Positions 9,103 through 15,302 of a stretch of DNA of 15,302 nt are shown one piece after another (the stretch's first letter is position 1; every line of letters starts with the position of its first letter). The notes under the pieces are model-generated. The model ran no database searches. It had not been told where the DNA came from and saw only the letters and a list, made by a program, of their open reading frames with translations. Source of the stretch: Sulfurimonas sp. UBA6792 (GTDB taxonomy: Bacteria; Campylobacterota; Campylobacteria; Campylobacterales; Sulfurimonadaceae); the NCBI GenBank assembly GCA_002452425.1, contig DKFQ01000079.1, forward strand, positions 14,534 to 29,835. The letters run 5' to 3'. The position numbers and the translations under genes were made by a program.

Positions 9103-9582
9103 CTATCTTGTCGCTGTGCCAATTACCGGCATAGCGTTCATTTTACCAACATGTGAGTTTTGGGCATCAGAACTCGTTACGTTGTTGTAGCGCTCCATCT
9201 TATCTATATACTCTTGAAGTGTAAAAGGTCTCTCCTCGTCTTGGTATTTTGCTTGGAGCTCCTGTTGCCTTTTTGTCTCCTCTTTATCCATTTTTTTCAA
9301 AAGTGCCCCCGTTTTTACATCTATAAGTTCAGAAGTACCATTCTCCTTTGGGACAATTTTTACTGAAGTTTCGCCACTTGGCGGTGTTGTTCCTTCTACT
9401 ATAGGCGACCACTCCTCTTTGAGCCACTTATCTAGTTTTTGTTGCATAAAGCCACTATTGTCACTCTCTTTTTTTCCTGAAATAGCATTTAATGCTCTGT
9501 TTTGAGATGGATTTACACCATCCACTTTCGCGCACGAAACAAGCAGCAAAGCTGCAGATAATGTCATAATTAATGTTTTCAT
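9103..9582 (-). CDS. Small lipoprotein of unknown function
   Basis: I do not recognise this family. From the ATG at 9582 it has 159 residues. The lipoprotein signal MKTLIMTLSAALLLVSC gives a clean LVSC lipobox with acylated C17, and A18 at +2 suggests outer-membrane sorting. The mature part is hydrophilic, with a lysine/glutamate-rich, likely helical stretch (DKEETKRQQELQAKYQDEERPFTLQEYIDKMERY) and a loosely structured tail. The frame extends to a GTG at 9597, but those five codons contain the TATAAT -10 box, so 9582 is the better start; transcription would begin on or next to the A of that ATG. It has no Shine-Dalgarno sequence and is not part of a visible operon. Confidence 0.75.
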   Translation of the reverse strand: MKTLIMTLSAALLLVSCAKVDGVNPSQNRALNAISGKKESDNSGFMQQKLDKWLKEEWSPIVEGTTPPSGETSVKIVPKENGTSELIDVKTGALLKKMDKEETKRQQELQAKYQDEERPFTLQEYIDKMERYNNVTSSDAQNSHVGKMNAMPVIGTATR

Positions 9583-9583
9583 G

Positions 9584-9603
9584 ACACAATTATACACAAT
9601 TAT
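9584..9603. repeat. Tandem 10-bp direct repeat over the lipoprotein promoter
   Basis: ACACAATTAT occurs twice with no gap (9584-9593 and 9594-9603). The first copy overlaps the -10 box and the spacer to the start codon. The period is about one helical turn, so it could be a two-site operator or just a small duplication. Confidence 0.6.
9589..9594 (-). promoter_or_regulatory. -10 box (TATAAT) six bases before the lipoprotein ATG
   Basis: Perfect TATAAT on the minus strand followed by TGTGTC and then the ATG at 9582. The expected start of transcription coincides with the start codon, which predicts a leaderless mRNA. The upstream DNA is strongly A/T-rich, as expected for promoters of this phylum. 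Confidence 0.5.
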
Positions 9604-9673
9604 TTTGTTAACTTATAGAAAAAATAAAAAACTATTTATAAATTAAGCTTAAATTAAAAGATTATGTGACACT

Positions 9674-9686
9674 ATGTTGACAACAT
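9674..9686. promoter_or_regulatory. 13-bp palindrome upstream of the Opr-like porin
   Basis: ATGTTG-A-CAACAT is a perfect palindrome around one central base, eight bases before the AGGAG ribosome site of the porin. It might be an operator. As an RNA hairpin its one-base loop is too tight, so a protein site is more plausible. Function is unproven. Confidence 0.3.
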
Positions 9687-9705
9687 TAAGTTTAGGAGAA
9701 TGAAA

Positions 9706-11037
9706 ATGAGAGTTACAAAATTAAGTTTAATAGCAGCGTTATTGATTGGTTCAACTGCATTCGCAATTGAAAATACAAAAGTGTCTGGTGATGTAAAACT
9801 ATTCTACGGAACGATGGATAGTGACACTGGTACATACTTAGGGAACAAAACATCACTATTTGATTCTGAAGGTTCTTATGGAGACCTTGCTGTTGATTTA
9901 GAGTTAACTACGGATTTAACTAAAGGTGTATCTGCAGGTGCAAAAGGTACTTTTGTTACTACTTTAGGTTTAGAGAACAACTTGGTTGAGAATACTTGGT
10001 CAAACTCTCACGGAATTACAAAAAATACTGGTTCAAGTTTTGGTAACCCACCAACTTCAGGTCTTCAGCTTGATGATGCATTTTATCTTGGCGAATTATG
10101 GATTGCAGGTTCCGCATTTGATACAACGCTAAAAGTAGGTCGTCAAGCACTTGATACTCCATTGGCGTTCACTGAGACTTGGGGAATTGACCAAAATACT
10201 TTTGAAGCTGCAGTTGTAATAAACCAAAGTATTCCTGATACTACTTTAGTTGGTGCATATGTTGGCAAGTCAAATGGTTCTGCTGACGATCTTGCAACAT
10301 TAACTCTTAGTGGGGCTGATTATGTATCTGGTAGTTTAAATAACATTTCAGGAGCACAAGCGGGTGTTGTTTCTCAAAATGGTACATTTAATACATTCGG
10401 TACAAACGGTGTTTATGTTGCAGGTCTTGTAAATAACACAATTAAGCCTTTAACTGTTCAAGCTTGGTACTATAGCCTACAACAGCTTGCTGATGCTTAC
10501 TGGTTACAGGCTGATATTAATGTAGATGGTATCTTAGCAGGTGCTCAATATACTTCAATTGACGTAAATGGCGCTGCAGACAAAGATGAAGCATACGCAG
10601 CAATGCTTGGTTATGCTGCTAAGGATGTCGCAACTGTTAAAGTAGCATACTCATCTGTTGATGAGCAAGGTGCTATCGGTGTTGGAAACGTTGCAACTGG
10701 TAATCGTACAGGTGGTGATAACAGCAATCAGTCTAAACTTTACACAGAGATGTGGTGGGCTTATGGTGTAGTTAGTGCAACTGGTGCTGACACTGTTAGT
10801 CTAACTGCTGAGACAACTGCTGCAGGTATCGATTTGCTTGCTGGAGTTTATATGACTGATACTAAAACTACGACAGTTGATACAGAAACAATGGAAATCG
10901 CACTGGTTGCTTCTAAATCATTTGGTCCATTAGACACATCAGTTGCAGTAATAATGGATGATTTTGAAGATAAAAACACTCCAGCAGATGATGAAAAAAC
11001 AACTCACTTACAAGTATATTTAACATATAACTTCTAA
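9706..11037 (+). CDS. OprD/Opr-like outer-membrane porin
   Basis: Predicted 16- to 18-stranded outer-membrane porin of 443 residues from the ATG at 9706. The signal peptide RVTKLSLIAALLIGSTAFA is cut before IENTK. The segment TLKVGRQALDTPLAFTETW resembles the conserved KxGRQxLDTPL region of OprD-type porins. The chain is rich in Gly, Thr, Ser and Asp in alternating strands and ends VYLTYNF, with the aromatic residue needed for barrel insertion. An ATG six bases earlier (9700) is only one base from the AGGAG site (9694-9698), whereas 9706 is seven bases away, so 9706 is chosen. Codon use favours A/T-ending codons such as GGT, GCA and GTT more than its neighbours do, consistent with high expression. 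Substrate unknown. Confidence 0.85.
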   Translation: MRVTKLSLIAALLIGSTAFAIENTKVSGDVKLFYGTMDSDTGTYLGNKTSLFDSEGSYGDLAVDLELTTDLTKGVSAGAKGTFVTTLGLENNLVENTWSNSHGITKNTGSSFGNPPTSGLQLDDAFYLGELWIAGSAFDTTLKVGRQALDTPLAFTETWGIDQNTFEAAVVINQSIPDTTLVGAYVGKSNGSADDLATLTLSGADYVSGSLNNISGAQAGVVSQNGTFNTFGTNGVYVAGLVNNTIKPLTVQAWYYSLQQLADAYWLQADINVDGILAGAQYTSIDVNGAADKDEAYAAMLGYAAKDVATVKVAYSSVDEQGAIGVGNVATGNRTGGDNSNQSKLYTEMWWAYGVVSATGADTVSLTAETTAAGIDLLAGVYMTDTKTTTVDTETMEIALVASKSFGPLDTSVAVIMDDFEDKNTPADDEKTTHLQVYLTYNF

Positions 11038-11052
11038 GAGTCACACTAAGCC

Positions 11053-11076
11053 CTTATATAAAAGCCCTTTTATAAG
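11053..11076 (+). other. AT-rich hairpin just after the porin stop
   Basis: The arms 11053-11064 and 11067-11076 pair imperfectly, with a two-base TA bulge and a small GCCC-type loop, 15 bases after the stop. No T-run follows it directly. It may protect the 3' end of the porin message rather than terminate it. Confidence 0.35.
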
Positions 11077-11103
11077 CCCCACTTTCCCCGTCCTCCTTCC
11101 GGG

Positions 11104-11174
11104 AAGATGGGCCCTCTTCATCTTCTCCTTTCCTGTTTTGTGGGAAGATGAACAGGGCTCATTTTAATTTTTTT
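11104..11174 (+). terminator. Long-stem Rho-independent terminator after the Opr-like porin
   Basis: A 24-position stem (11104-11127 with 11142-11165) contains one C-C mismatch and three G-U pairs. It closes a 14-base loop and is followed by seven Ts at 11168-11174. This is a stronger signal than usual for bacterial terminators. Its 3' arm contains an ATG (11148) in frame with the permease, which argues against that codon as the permease start. A shorter alternative hairpin (11101-11109 with 11119-11127) would compete for the 5' arm. Confidence 0.75.
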
Positions 11175-11177
11175 AGA

Positions 11178-11183
11178 TATAAT
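11178..11183 (+). promoter_or_regulatory. -10 box (TATAAT) six bases before the permease ATG
   Basis: Perfect TATAAT followed by six bases and the ATG at 11190. The box begins three bases after the T-run of the preceding terminator, so terminator and promoter are stacked. Transcription is predicted to start at the A of the start codon. Confidence 0.5.
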
Positions 11184-11189
11184 TTTTTA

Positions 11190-12149
11190 ATGAACAGACT
11201 AATAAAAAAAATACTTTATATACTCTTTATGTTGATTTTAATATCCGTTATCTCTTTCTTGTCGATTCACGCTGCACCGAACAGCTTCTTTGGAGCGGGC
11301 GAGCTGAATCCAAATATGACAGATGAAGCTATTGCTGTGCTTAAAGCGGTATATGGGCTTGATAAACCATTGCTTGAGCAATACTTTGACTGGGTTGTAA
11401 ATATATTTAGTCTAAATTTTGGTATCTCTTTTGTAACAGGGCAAGATGTAAGCGCTGAGATACTTAAGCGCCTCCCCGTAACACTTATTATGAATATCAC
11501 CGCACTTGTAGCTGTATTTGTAATTTCTTTATATTTAGGTATAAAAGCGGCACTTAATTATGAGAAAAAGAGTGATTACATTATCCGCCAAATATCTCTT
11601 GTCTCATTTTCTATGCCATCTTTTTATCTTGCACTGCTATTTATTATCTTTTTCTCTTTGACTTTGGGATTGTTTCCCATTGCAGGTCTGCATTCTGTTG
11701 AGCCAAAAGAGGGAGTTGCCTACTATCTTGACATGGCTTGGCACTTGGTTTTGCCTGTAGGTGTTATGATATTTGTAGGGCTTGGAAGCATGATAATTTA
11801 CATCCGTTCTCTCACGCTAGAGATACTAAAGAGCGACTATTACTATTTTGCACTCTCACGCGGTTTGGAAAAAAAAGAGCTTCTACGCTATTACATACTT
11901 CCAAATCTTCTTCCACCGATAATCACGCTTTTGGGGCTATCTTTACCGGGGCTTATAGGCGGAAGTGTTATTTTGGAGTCTATTTTTGGAATTGAGGGGA
12001 TGGGGCAGCTCTTTTATATGAGCGCACTGAGCCGTGACTATCCCATAATTATGGGTACTTTGATGATAACTGCATTTTTAACGCTGATTGGGAATATGTT
12101 TGCAGATTTAATACTTTTGAAATTAAATCCGTACATGGCAAGAGGATAG
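11190..12149 (+). CDS. DppB/OppB-type ABC transporter permease
   Basis: Inner-membrane permease of 319 residues, normal for DppB/OppB subunits of peptide, nickel or opine importers. About six hydrophobic segments are visible: roughly 9-27, 98-120, 137-165, 185-205, 239-262 and 284-310. The cytoplasmic EAA loop that contacts the ATPase is SDYYYFALSRGLEKKELLRY followed by YILPNLLPPIITLLG, matching the family pattern. The C-terminal LESIFGIEGMGQLFYMSALSRDYP block is typical. No partner DppC permease, ATPase or binding protein is adjacent, so the substrate cannot be guessed. The frame reaches back to an ATG at 11148, but that codon lies inside the terminator stem. The ATG at 11190 places the first membrane helix correctly and directly follows a TATAAT box. 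Confidence 0.88.
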   Translation: MNRLIKKILYILFMLILISVISFLSIHAAPNSFFGAGELNPNMTDEAIAVLKAVYGLDKPLLEQYFDWVVNIFSLNFGISFVTGQDVSAEILKRLPVTLIMNITALVAVFVISLYLGIKAALNYEKKSDYIIRQISLVSFSMPSFYLALLFIIFFSLTLGLFPIAGLHSVEPKEGVAYYLDMAWHLVLPVGVMIFVGLGSMIIYIRSLTLEILKSDYYYFALSRGLEKKELLRYYILPNLLPPIITLLGLSLPGLIGGSVILESIFGIEGMGQLFYMSALSRDYPIIMGTLMITAFLTLIGNMFADLILLKLNPYMARG

Positions 12150-12250
12150 TGTAATCTCGAAAAACAAGTTTTTCGTAGCTTTAGGGGGTTGCAAGGGACA
12201 TAAGCAGCTGCCACTAAAACGGACGAGTTCGTTTTAGTGCGTAACATTAA
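12150..12250. repeat. Non-coding hairpin-rich segment, possible dispersed repeat
   Basis: This stretch between the convergent permease and nusA genes holds two hairpins: CGAAAAA-CAAG-TTTTTCG at 12158-12175 (7-8 bp), and a 12-bp stem at 12212-12223 with 12228-12239 (one G-T pair, CGAG loop). Neither has a T-run on either strand, so they are unusual as terminators. Its richness in palindromes in otherwise gene-dense sequence suggests a small dispersed element or a structured 3' RNA region. Copy number cannot be judged from one window. Confidence 0.4.
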
Positions 12251-12255
12251 AGTAA

Positions 12256-13398
12256 TTAGTTAAACAACGCCTTAAGTGCGTCCACACCCTCTTTTTGCTC
12301 TCTTTGCTCTTGCATTTCACCTTTTTGTGGGGCTTTGGCATCAGTTTCTACTAGTTCGATATTGAGTCCACTAAGCATAGATGCAAGGCGGATGTTGATA
12401 CCGTTTTTACCGATAGCTTTTGATTTTTGATCTGAGGGAAGCGTGATAATCGCTTTTTGTGCTTCGCCATTCTCATCTCTTACTATTTCCACGGCTGAGA
12501 TGATAGCAGGGCTCATGATTCTTGAGAGGAAAAGCTCTGGAATCGTTGTGTACTCTATACAGTCTATGTTTTCGCCGATAAGCTCTTGGCTTACAGCGTT
12601 GATGCGCACGCCTTTGACACCGACCGTTGCTCCGACTGCATCAACTTGTGGGTGTGTACTAAAGAGTGCTATTTTAGCTCTCTCGCCAGGGATACGTGCA
12701 CTTTTTTCTATGATAACCGTTCCATCTGAAATCTCAGGAACTTCAAGTGCCAAAAGCTCTTCCAAAAACTTCGGAGAGGTGCGTGAGAGCTCTATCTGGA
12801 TACCGTTTTCTTTGTTCATATCGACACGGCGTACAACCGCTTTGAGGTGGTCGCCCACTTTGAAAATCTCGCCTTTGATACGGTTTTTCATCGGAAGTAC
12901 CGCACGGATTTCGTCGATTTCGATGTACGTTGCATTTTGGTGATCTACACGTGTTACTCTGCCTGTGACAAGTGTGCCGATTTTGGATTTGTATTTGTTA
13001 AAAACTTCATCTTCTACAAGTCTTTGGATATGGTACTCTATCTCGCGGTGGAGATGTGAAGCCCCTGTTCTGCCATACTCTTCGAGCTCATGAGGGATTT
13101 GAAGCTGGTCATCAAGTTCTACTTGGTCATCGTACTCACGCGCATCTTTGATAGAGATATACGCAGGGGCAATCTCTGGGTCTTGAAGTCTCTCATCGTT
13201 ATCTGCCACAACTGTAATCGTTTGAATAATATCAATAGTTTTTGTTTGGTTGTTAATAACTGCTTCAAAAGCAAATTTTGGGTTGATAACTCTCTTTGCA
13301 GTTTGAACAAATGCGCCTTTGAGTGCTTCTGTTACTTTTTCAGGGTTGAGCCCTTTTTCATTGGCAATAGCGTCAACGATATCTAAAATTTTTTCCAT
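12256..13398 (-). CDS. nusA: Transcription termination/antitermination protein NusA
   Basis: RNA polymerase-associated factor of 380 residues that modulates pausing, intrinsic termination and antitermination. Domains in order: N-terminal polymerase-binding domain (1 to about 130), S1 domain (about 138-205, IGTLVTGRVTRV...), KH1 (about 225-297, with RAKIAL...DAVGATVGVKGVRI) and KH2 (about 300-355, with SKAIGKNGINIRLAS). A charged tail of about 25 residues replaces the long acidic repeats of E. coli NusA. The frame extends 34 codons upstream to 13500, but that part is hydrophobic and unlike NusA. The ATG at 13398 has AAGGA (13408-13404) five bases upstream and begins the conserved MEKILDIVDAIANEKG. 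It is divergent from the HP0268-like gene. Confidence 0.95.
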   Translation of the reverse strand: MEKILDIVDAIANEKGLNPEKVTEALKGAFVQTAKRVINPKFAFEAVINNQTKTIDIIQTITVVADNDERLQDPEIAPAYISIKDAREYDDQVELDDQLQIPHELEEYGRTGASHLHREIEYHIQRLVEDEVFNKYKSKIGTLVTGRVTRVDHQNATYIEIDEIRAVLPMKNRIKGEIFKVGDHLKAVVRRVDMNKENGIQIELSRTSPKFLEELLALEVPEISDGTVIIEKSARIPGERAKIALFSTHPQVDAVGATVGVKGVRINAVSQELIGENIDCIEYTTIPELFLSRIMSPAIISAVEIVRDENGEAQKAIITLPSDQKSKAIGKNGINIRLASMLSGLNIELVETDAKAPQKGEMQEQREQKEGVDALKALFN

Positions 13399-13419
13399 AA
13401 TTATCCTTATCTTGGTGGT

Positions 13420-13425
13420 ATCATA
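13420..13425 (-). promoter_or_regulatory. Candidate -10 box of nusA (TATGAT)
   Basis: TATGAT on the minus strand, 21 bases before the nusA ATG and preceded by a T-rich run. It would give a leader of about 14 bases that includes AAGGA. One mismatch from consensus. Confidence 0.35.
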
Positions 13426-13536
13426 AAAAAACAGTGTATAAAAAAAGTGGGAATTTTTTATGAAGAGTGACATTATAACAAAGTTGCATAAAAATAGCAT
13501 TAATATCGGTTAATGGGATTTTTAGTAGAGTTCAAC

Positions 13537-13542
13537 TATAAT
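13537..13542 (+). promoter_or_regulatory. -10 box (TATAAT) of the HP0268-like - miaB unit
   Basis: Perfect TATAAT 41 bases before the ATG at 13584. The predicted leader of about 35 bases carries AGGA at 13574-13577, six bases from the start. This is a conventional leader, unlike the lipoprotein and permease genes. Confidence 0.5.
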
Positions 13543-13583
13543 GCAAAAAAAATATAGGGCACCCCTAAAGTTGAGGATTAATT

Positions 13584-13829
13584 ATGGATTTAAAATTTGC
13601 AAGAACTGAACTTACTGCAAAACCGAAAAAAGCGGAATTAGCAAAGATTGAGGCTGCTGTTGAAAAAGAAGAGAGCGTTATTTTCTATTTTGACAGAGAA
13701 AATTCACATAAAGATTTACTAGAACTTCAAGATTATTTTGAGGCAAAAGGCAAAAGTTTTTATATGACAGAAGTAAGATACGGACTCTCAGATAATGAGT
13801 ACATGTATCAAGTTCATATCATCAACTAA
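13584..13829 (+). CDS. HP0268-family small protein (putative nuclease)
   Basis: Protein of 81 residues. The order small gene - miaB - DUF374 gene matches HP0268-HP0269-HP0270 of Helicobacter pylori as I recall it. The length, the central VIFYFDRENSHKDLLELQDYFEAKG and the C-terminal TEVRYGLSDNEYMYQVHII resemble HP0268, which has been characterised as a small nuclease with DNA-nicking and RNase activity. The predicted fold is a compact alpha/beta unit with no signal peptide or membrane segment. It begins the transcription unit, nine bases ahead of miaB. Homology is recalled rather than computed, and nuclease activity in this protein is inference. Confidence 0.75.
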   Translation: MDLKFARTELTAKPKKAELAKIEAAVEKEESVIFYFDRENSHKDLLELQDYFEAKGKSFYMTEVRYGLSDNEYMYQVHIIN

Positions 13830-13838
13830 GAAGCAGAA

Positions 13839-15140
13839 GTGCCAAAAAAACTATTTTTAGAGACGCTTGGTTGTGCTATGAACTCACGTGACAGTGAGCA
13901 TATCATCGCAGAACTCCATGAAAAAGAGGGGTACGAGACAACGGACGATATCACAACTGCCGATTTGATTCTCATTAACACCTGTTCCGTACGGGAAAAA
14001 CCTGTAGCAAAGCTCTTTTCAGAACTTGGCGTTTTTAACAAAAAGAGAAAAGAGGGTGCGAAGATAGGTGTGTGCGGATGCACGGCTTCGCATCTTGGCG
14101 AAGAGATTATCAAGCGTGCACCTTTTGTGAGCTTTGTGCTGGGTGCAAGAAATGTCTCTAAAATCACAGAGGTTTTACATAAAGACAAAGCCGTTGAGAT
14201 AGATATAAACTACGATGAGAGCGAGTTTGCTTTCAATGATTTCCGCACATCTCCATACAAAGCCTACATCAATGTCTCCATCGGATGCGACAAAGCATGT
14301 ACCTACTGCATCGTTCCAAAAACACGCGGAGAAGAGATTTCTATCCCCATAGAGCTTATTTTGCGTGAAGCAGAAAAAGCAGTTGCACGCGGAGCTAAAG
14401 AGATTTTTCTTTTGGGACAAAATGTAAACAACTACGGTCGCCGTTTTTCAGGGGAACATGAGAAGGTAAACTTTACGGAGCTACTGAGAAGATTAAGTGC
14501 TATTGAGGGGTTAGAGAGGATTCGTTTTACCTCCCCCCACCCTTTTCATATGGATGATGAGTTTATTGAGGAGTTTGCAAAAAACCCAAAAATCTGTAAA
14601 TCAATGCATATGCCGCTTCAAAGCGGTTCGACTAAAGTGCTTCGCGATATGAAGCGCGGTTATACAAAAGAGTGGTTTTTAAATAGAGTGGAGAAGCTAA
14701 GAGCTCTTTGCCCTGAAGTAAGTGTTTCTACTGATATCATCGTTGCATTCCCAGGTGAGAGCGATGAGGATTTTGAAGATACGCTAGATGTTATGCGACG
14801 TGTCGAATTTGACCAAATCTTCTCATTTAAGTACTCTCCTCGTCCTGAAACTGAGGCGGAGCATTTTACCAATGTAGTCGATGAAGATATCGCTTCTATG
14901 AGACTTACCACACTGCAAAATCTTGCAACCGACATTTTGGATGAGAAGAACAAGACACATCTTGGAAAAGTGTATCGTGTTTACTTTGAAGATTTAAATC
15001 AAGATTACTTTGTAAGTGGAAGAAGCGACAACAACCTTCTTATCAAAGTTAAAGGCTCTGATGAGCTTTTAGGTGCGTTTCGTGATGTCAAGATAACAGA
15101 GATAGGACGAACGATTTTAACTGGGGAAATTGTTGGCTAA
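13839..15140 (+). CDS. miaB: tRNA-2-methylthio-N6-isopentenyladenosine synthase MiaB
   Basis: Radical-SAM methylthiotransferase of 433 residues that adds the methylthio group to i6A37 in tRNAs reading UNN codons. The N-terminal UPF0004 domain has the three cysteines of the auxiliary [4Fe-4S] cluster: C12 in [12 protein letters not shown]49 in NTCSVRE and C81 in VCGCTAS. The radical-SAM CxxxCxxC is C150-C154-C157 in [25 protein letters not shown] (257-264) and [11 protein letters not shown] (297-307) are conserved core blocks. A TRAM RNA-binding domain covers about 370-433. MtaB/RimO relatives differ in the NSRDSE and CSVRE motifs. The start is GTG at 13839, nine bases after the upstream stop, with only a weak ribosome site, so translational coupling is likely. 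Confidence 0.94.
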   Translation: MPKKLFLETLGCAMNSRDSEHIIAELHEKEGYETTDDITTADLILINTCSVREKPVAKLFSELGVFNKKRKEGAKIGVCGCTASHLGEEIIKRAPFVSFVLGARNVSKITEVLHKDKAVEIDINYDESEFAFNDFRTSPYKAYINVSIGCDKACTYCIVPKTRGEEISIPIELILREAEKAVARGAKEIFLLGQNVNNYGRRFSGEHEKVNFTELLRRLSAIEGLERIRFTSPHPFHMDDEFIEEFAKNPKICKSMHMPLQSGSTKVLRDMKRGYTKEWFLNRVEKLRALCPEVSVSTDIIVAFPGESDEDFEDTLDVMRRVEFDQIFSFKYSPRPETEAEHFTNVVDEDIASMRLTTLQNLATDILDEKNKTHLGKVYRVYFEDLNQDYFVSGRSDNNLLIKVKGSDELLGAFRDVKITEIGRTILTGEIVG

Positions 15141-15302
15141 GAGATTTTTTCGAGCATTGGCACTTCTCGTTGTTCCTTTTTTAGCCTCTTTGTTCATCAG
15201 ATTTATCTACGCTACAAACAAAAAAAACTTTTACGCGCCTCTTAGCATCCCAGAAGAGCCAACTATCTTTGCTTGTTGGCATGGGGAGCTTTTGATGCTT
15301 CC
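15133..15302 (+). CDS. DUF374/LPLAT-type lysophospholipid acyltransferase (N-terminal part)
   Basis: The reading frame is open from a TTG at 15133 to the window edge, 56 codons. It overlaps the miaB end by eight bases and has GGGGA (15123-15127) five bases upstream; a stop at 15118-15120 limits other starts, with an adjacent TTG at 15130 the only near alternative. The protein begins [26 protein letters not shown], a membrane anchor, and reaches [12 protein letters not shown], the family's WHG block containing the acyltransferase histidine. It resembles HP0270-like proteins found next to miaB in this phylum, thought to act on lipid A or phospholipids. The rest lies outside the window. Confidence 0.8.
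   Translation, partial: MAKRFFRALALLVVPFLASLFIRFIYATNKKNFYAPLSIPEEPTIFACWHGELLML

Noticed and set aside
9700..9705. Porin start at ATG 9700
   Set aside because: Only one base separates it from AGGAG; the in-frame ATG at 9706 has the usual seven-base spacing.
11148..11189. Permease start at ATG 11148
   Set aside because: The codon is inside the 3' arm of the porin terminator and upstream of the TATAAT box. ATG 11190 fits the first membrane helix.
12038..12247. Minus-strand 69-codon frame across the permease end and the hairpin segment
   Set aside because: Half of it is antisense to the permease C-terminus and half runs through palindromes; no ribosome site or recognisable domain.
12443..12943. 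Plus-strand 166-codon frame opposite nusA
   Set aside because: The Ser/Thr/Ile-rich composition is typical of the antisense of a conserved gene. The nusA S1/KH domains fully explain the sequence.
13399..13500. 34-codon N-terminal extension of nusA
   Set aside because: Hydrophobic, unlike any NusA, overlaps the likely promoter, and the ATG at 13398 has a good AAGGA site.

Overview
The window looks like a chromosomal stretch from a Campylobacterota (epsilonproteobacterial) genome, most likely a free-living Sulfurimonas/Sulfurovum-type member of the Campylobacterales. This rests on three things: the nadD-rsfS / gap-pgk-tpiA-fabI layout, the HP0268-like gene - miaB - lysophospholipid acyltransferase-like block that I recall from Helicobacter and Campylobacter, and the moderately AT-rich sequence with TATAAT -10 boxes but no clear -35 boxes. 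Genus placement is inference. Nearly everything is core genome, and I see no prophage, insertion sequence, CRISPR array, rRNA or tRNA.

Layout. Positions 1-90 hold the last 29 codons of an unidentified gene. 99-3474 is a tight three-gene unit: an OmpR-type response regulator, an ArsS-like sensor kinase and an MltF-like protein that fuses a periplasmic solute-binding domain to a lytic transglycosylase. Convergent to it, 3484-4352 carries rsfS and nadD, overlapping by 16 bases. A 63-bp divergent promoter region leads into gap-pgk-tpiA-fabI (4416-8293), which combines the lower-glycolysis/gluconeogenesis triose-phosphate steps with enoyl-ACP reductase. A pair of inverted REP-like palindromes lies between tpiA and fabI. 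A classical terminator follows fabI.

8435-11037 is an outer-membrane block: a TorF-family putative porin, a convergent small lipoprotein and a larger OprD/Opr-like porin. A long, strong hairpin terminator separates this from a solitary DppB/OppB-type permease (11190-12149). A roughly 100-bp non-coding piece with two hairpins then separates the permease from the convergent nusA (12256-13398). Divergent from nusA, 13584 onward holds an HP0268-family small protein, miaB and the start of a DUF374/LPLAT acyltransferase cut by the window edge.

Start codons deserve attention. Several genes start with TTG or GTG (the kinase, rsfS, pgk, miaB, the DUF374 gene). Four N-termini are better placed downstream of the longest reading frame (lipoprotein, Opr porin, permease, nusA). 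For the lipoprotein and the permease, a perfect TATAAT lies exactly six bases before the ATG and there is no Shine-Dalgarno sequence, which suggests leaderless mRNAs. nadD is similar with a leader of only about five bases. I found no clearly novel multi-gene system. The most interesting signals are the REP-like pair, the repeated TATAAT-N6-ATG geometry, the terminator with a competing hairpin, and the hairpin-rich element beside nusA.
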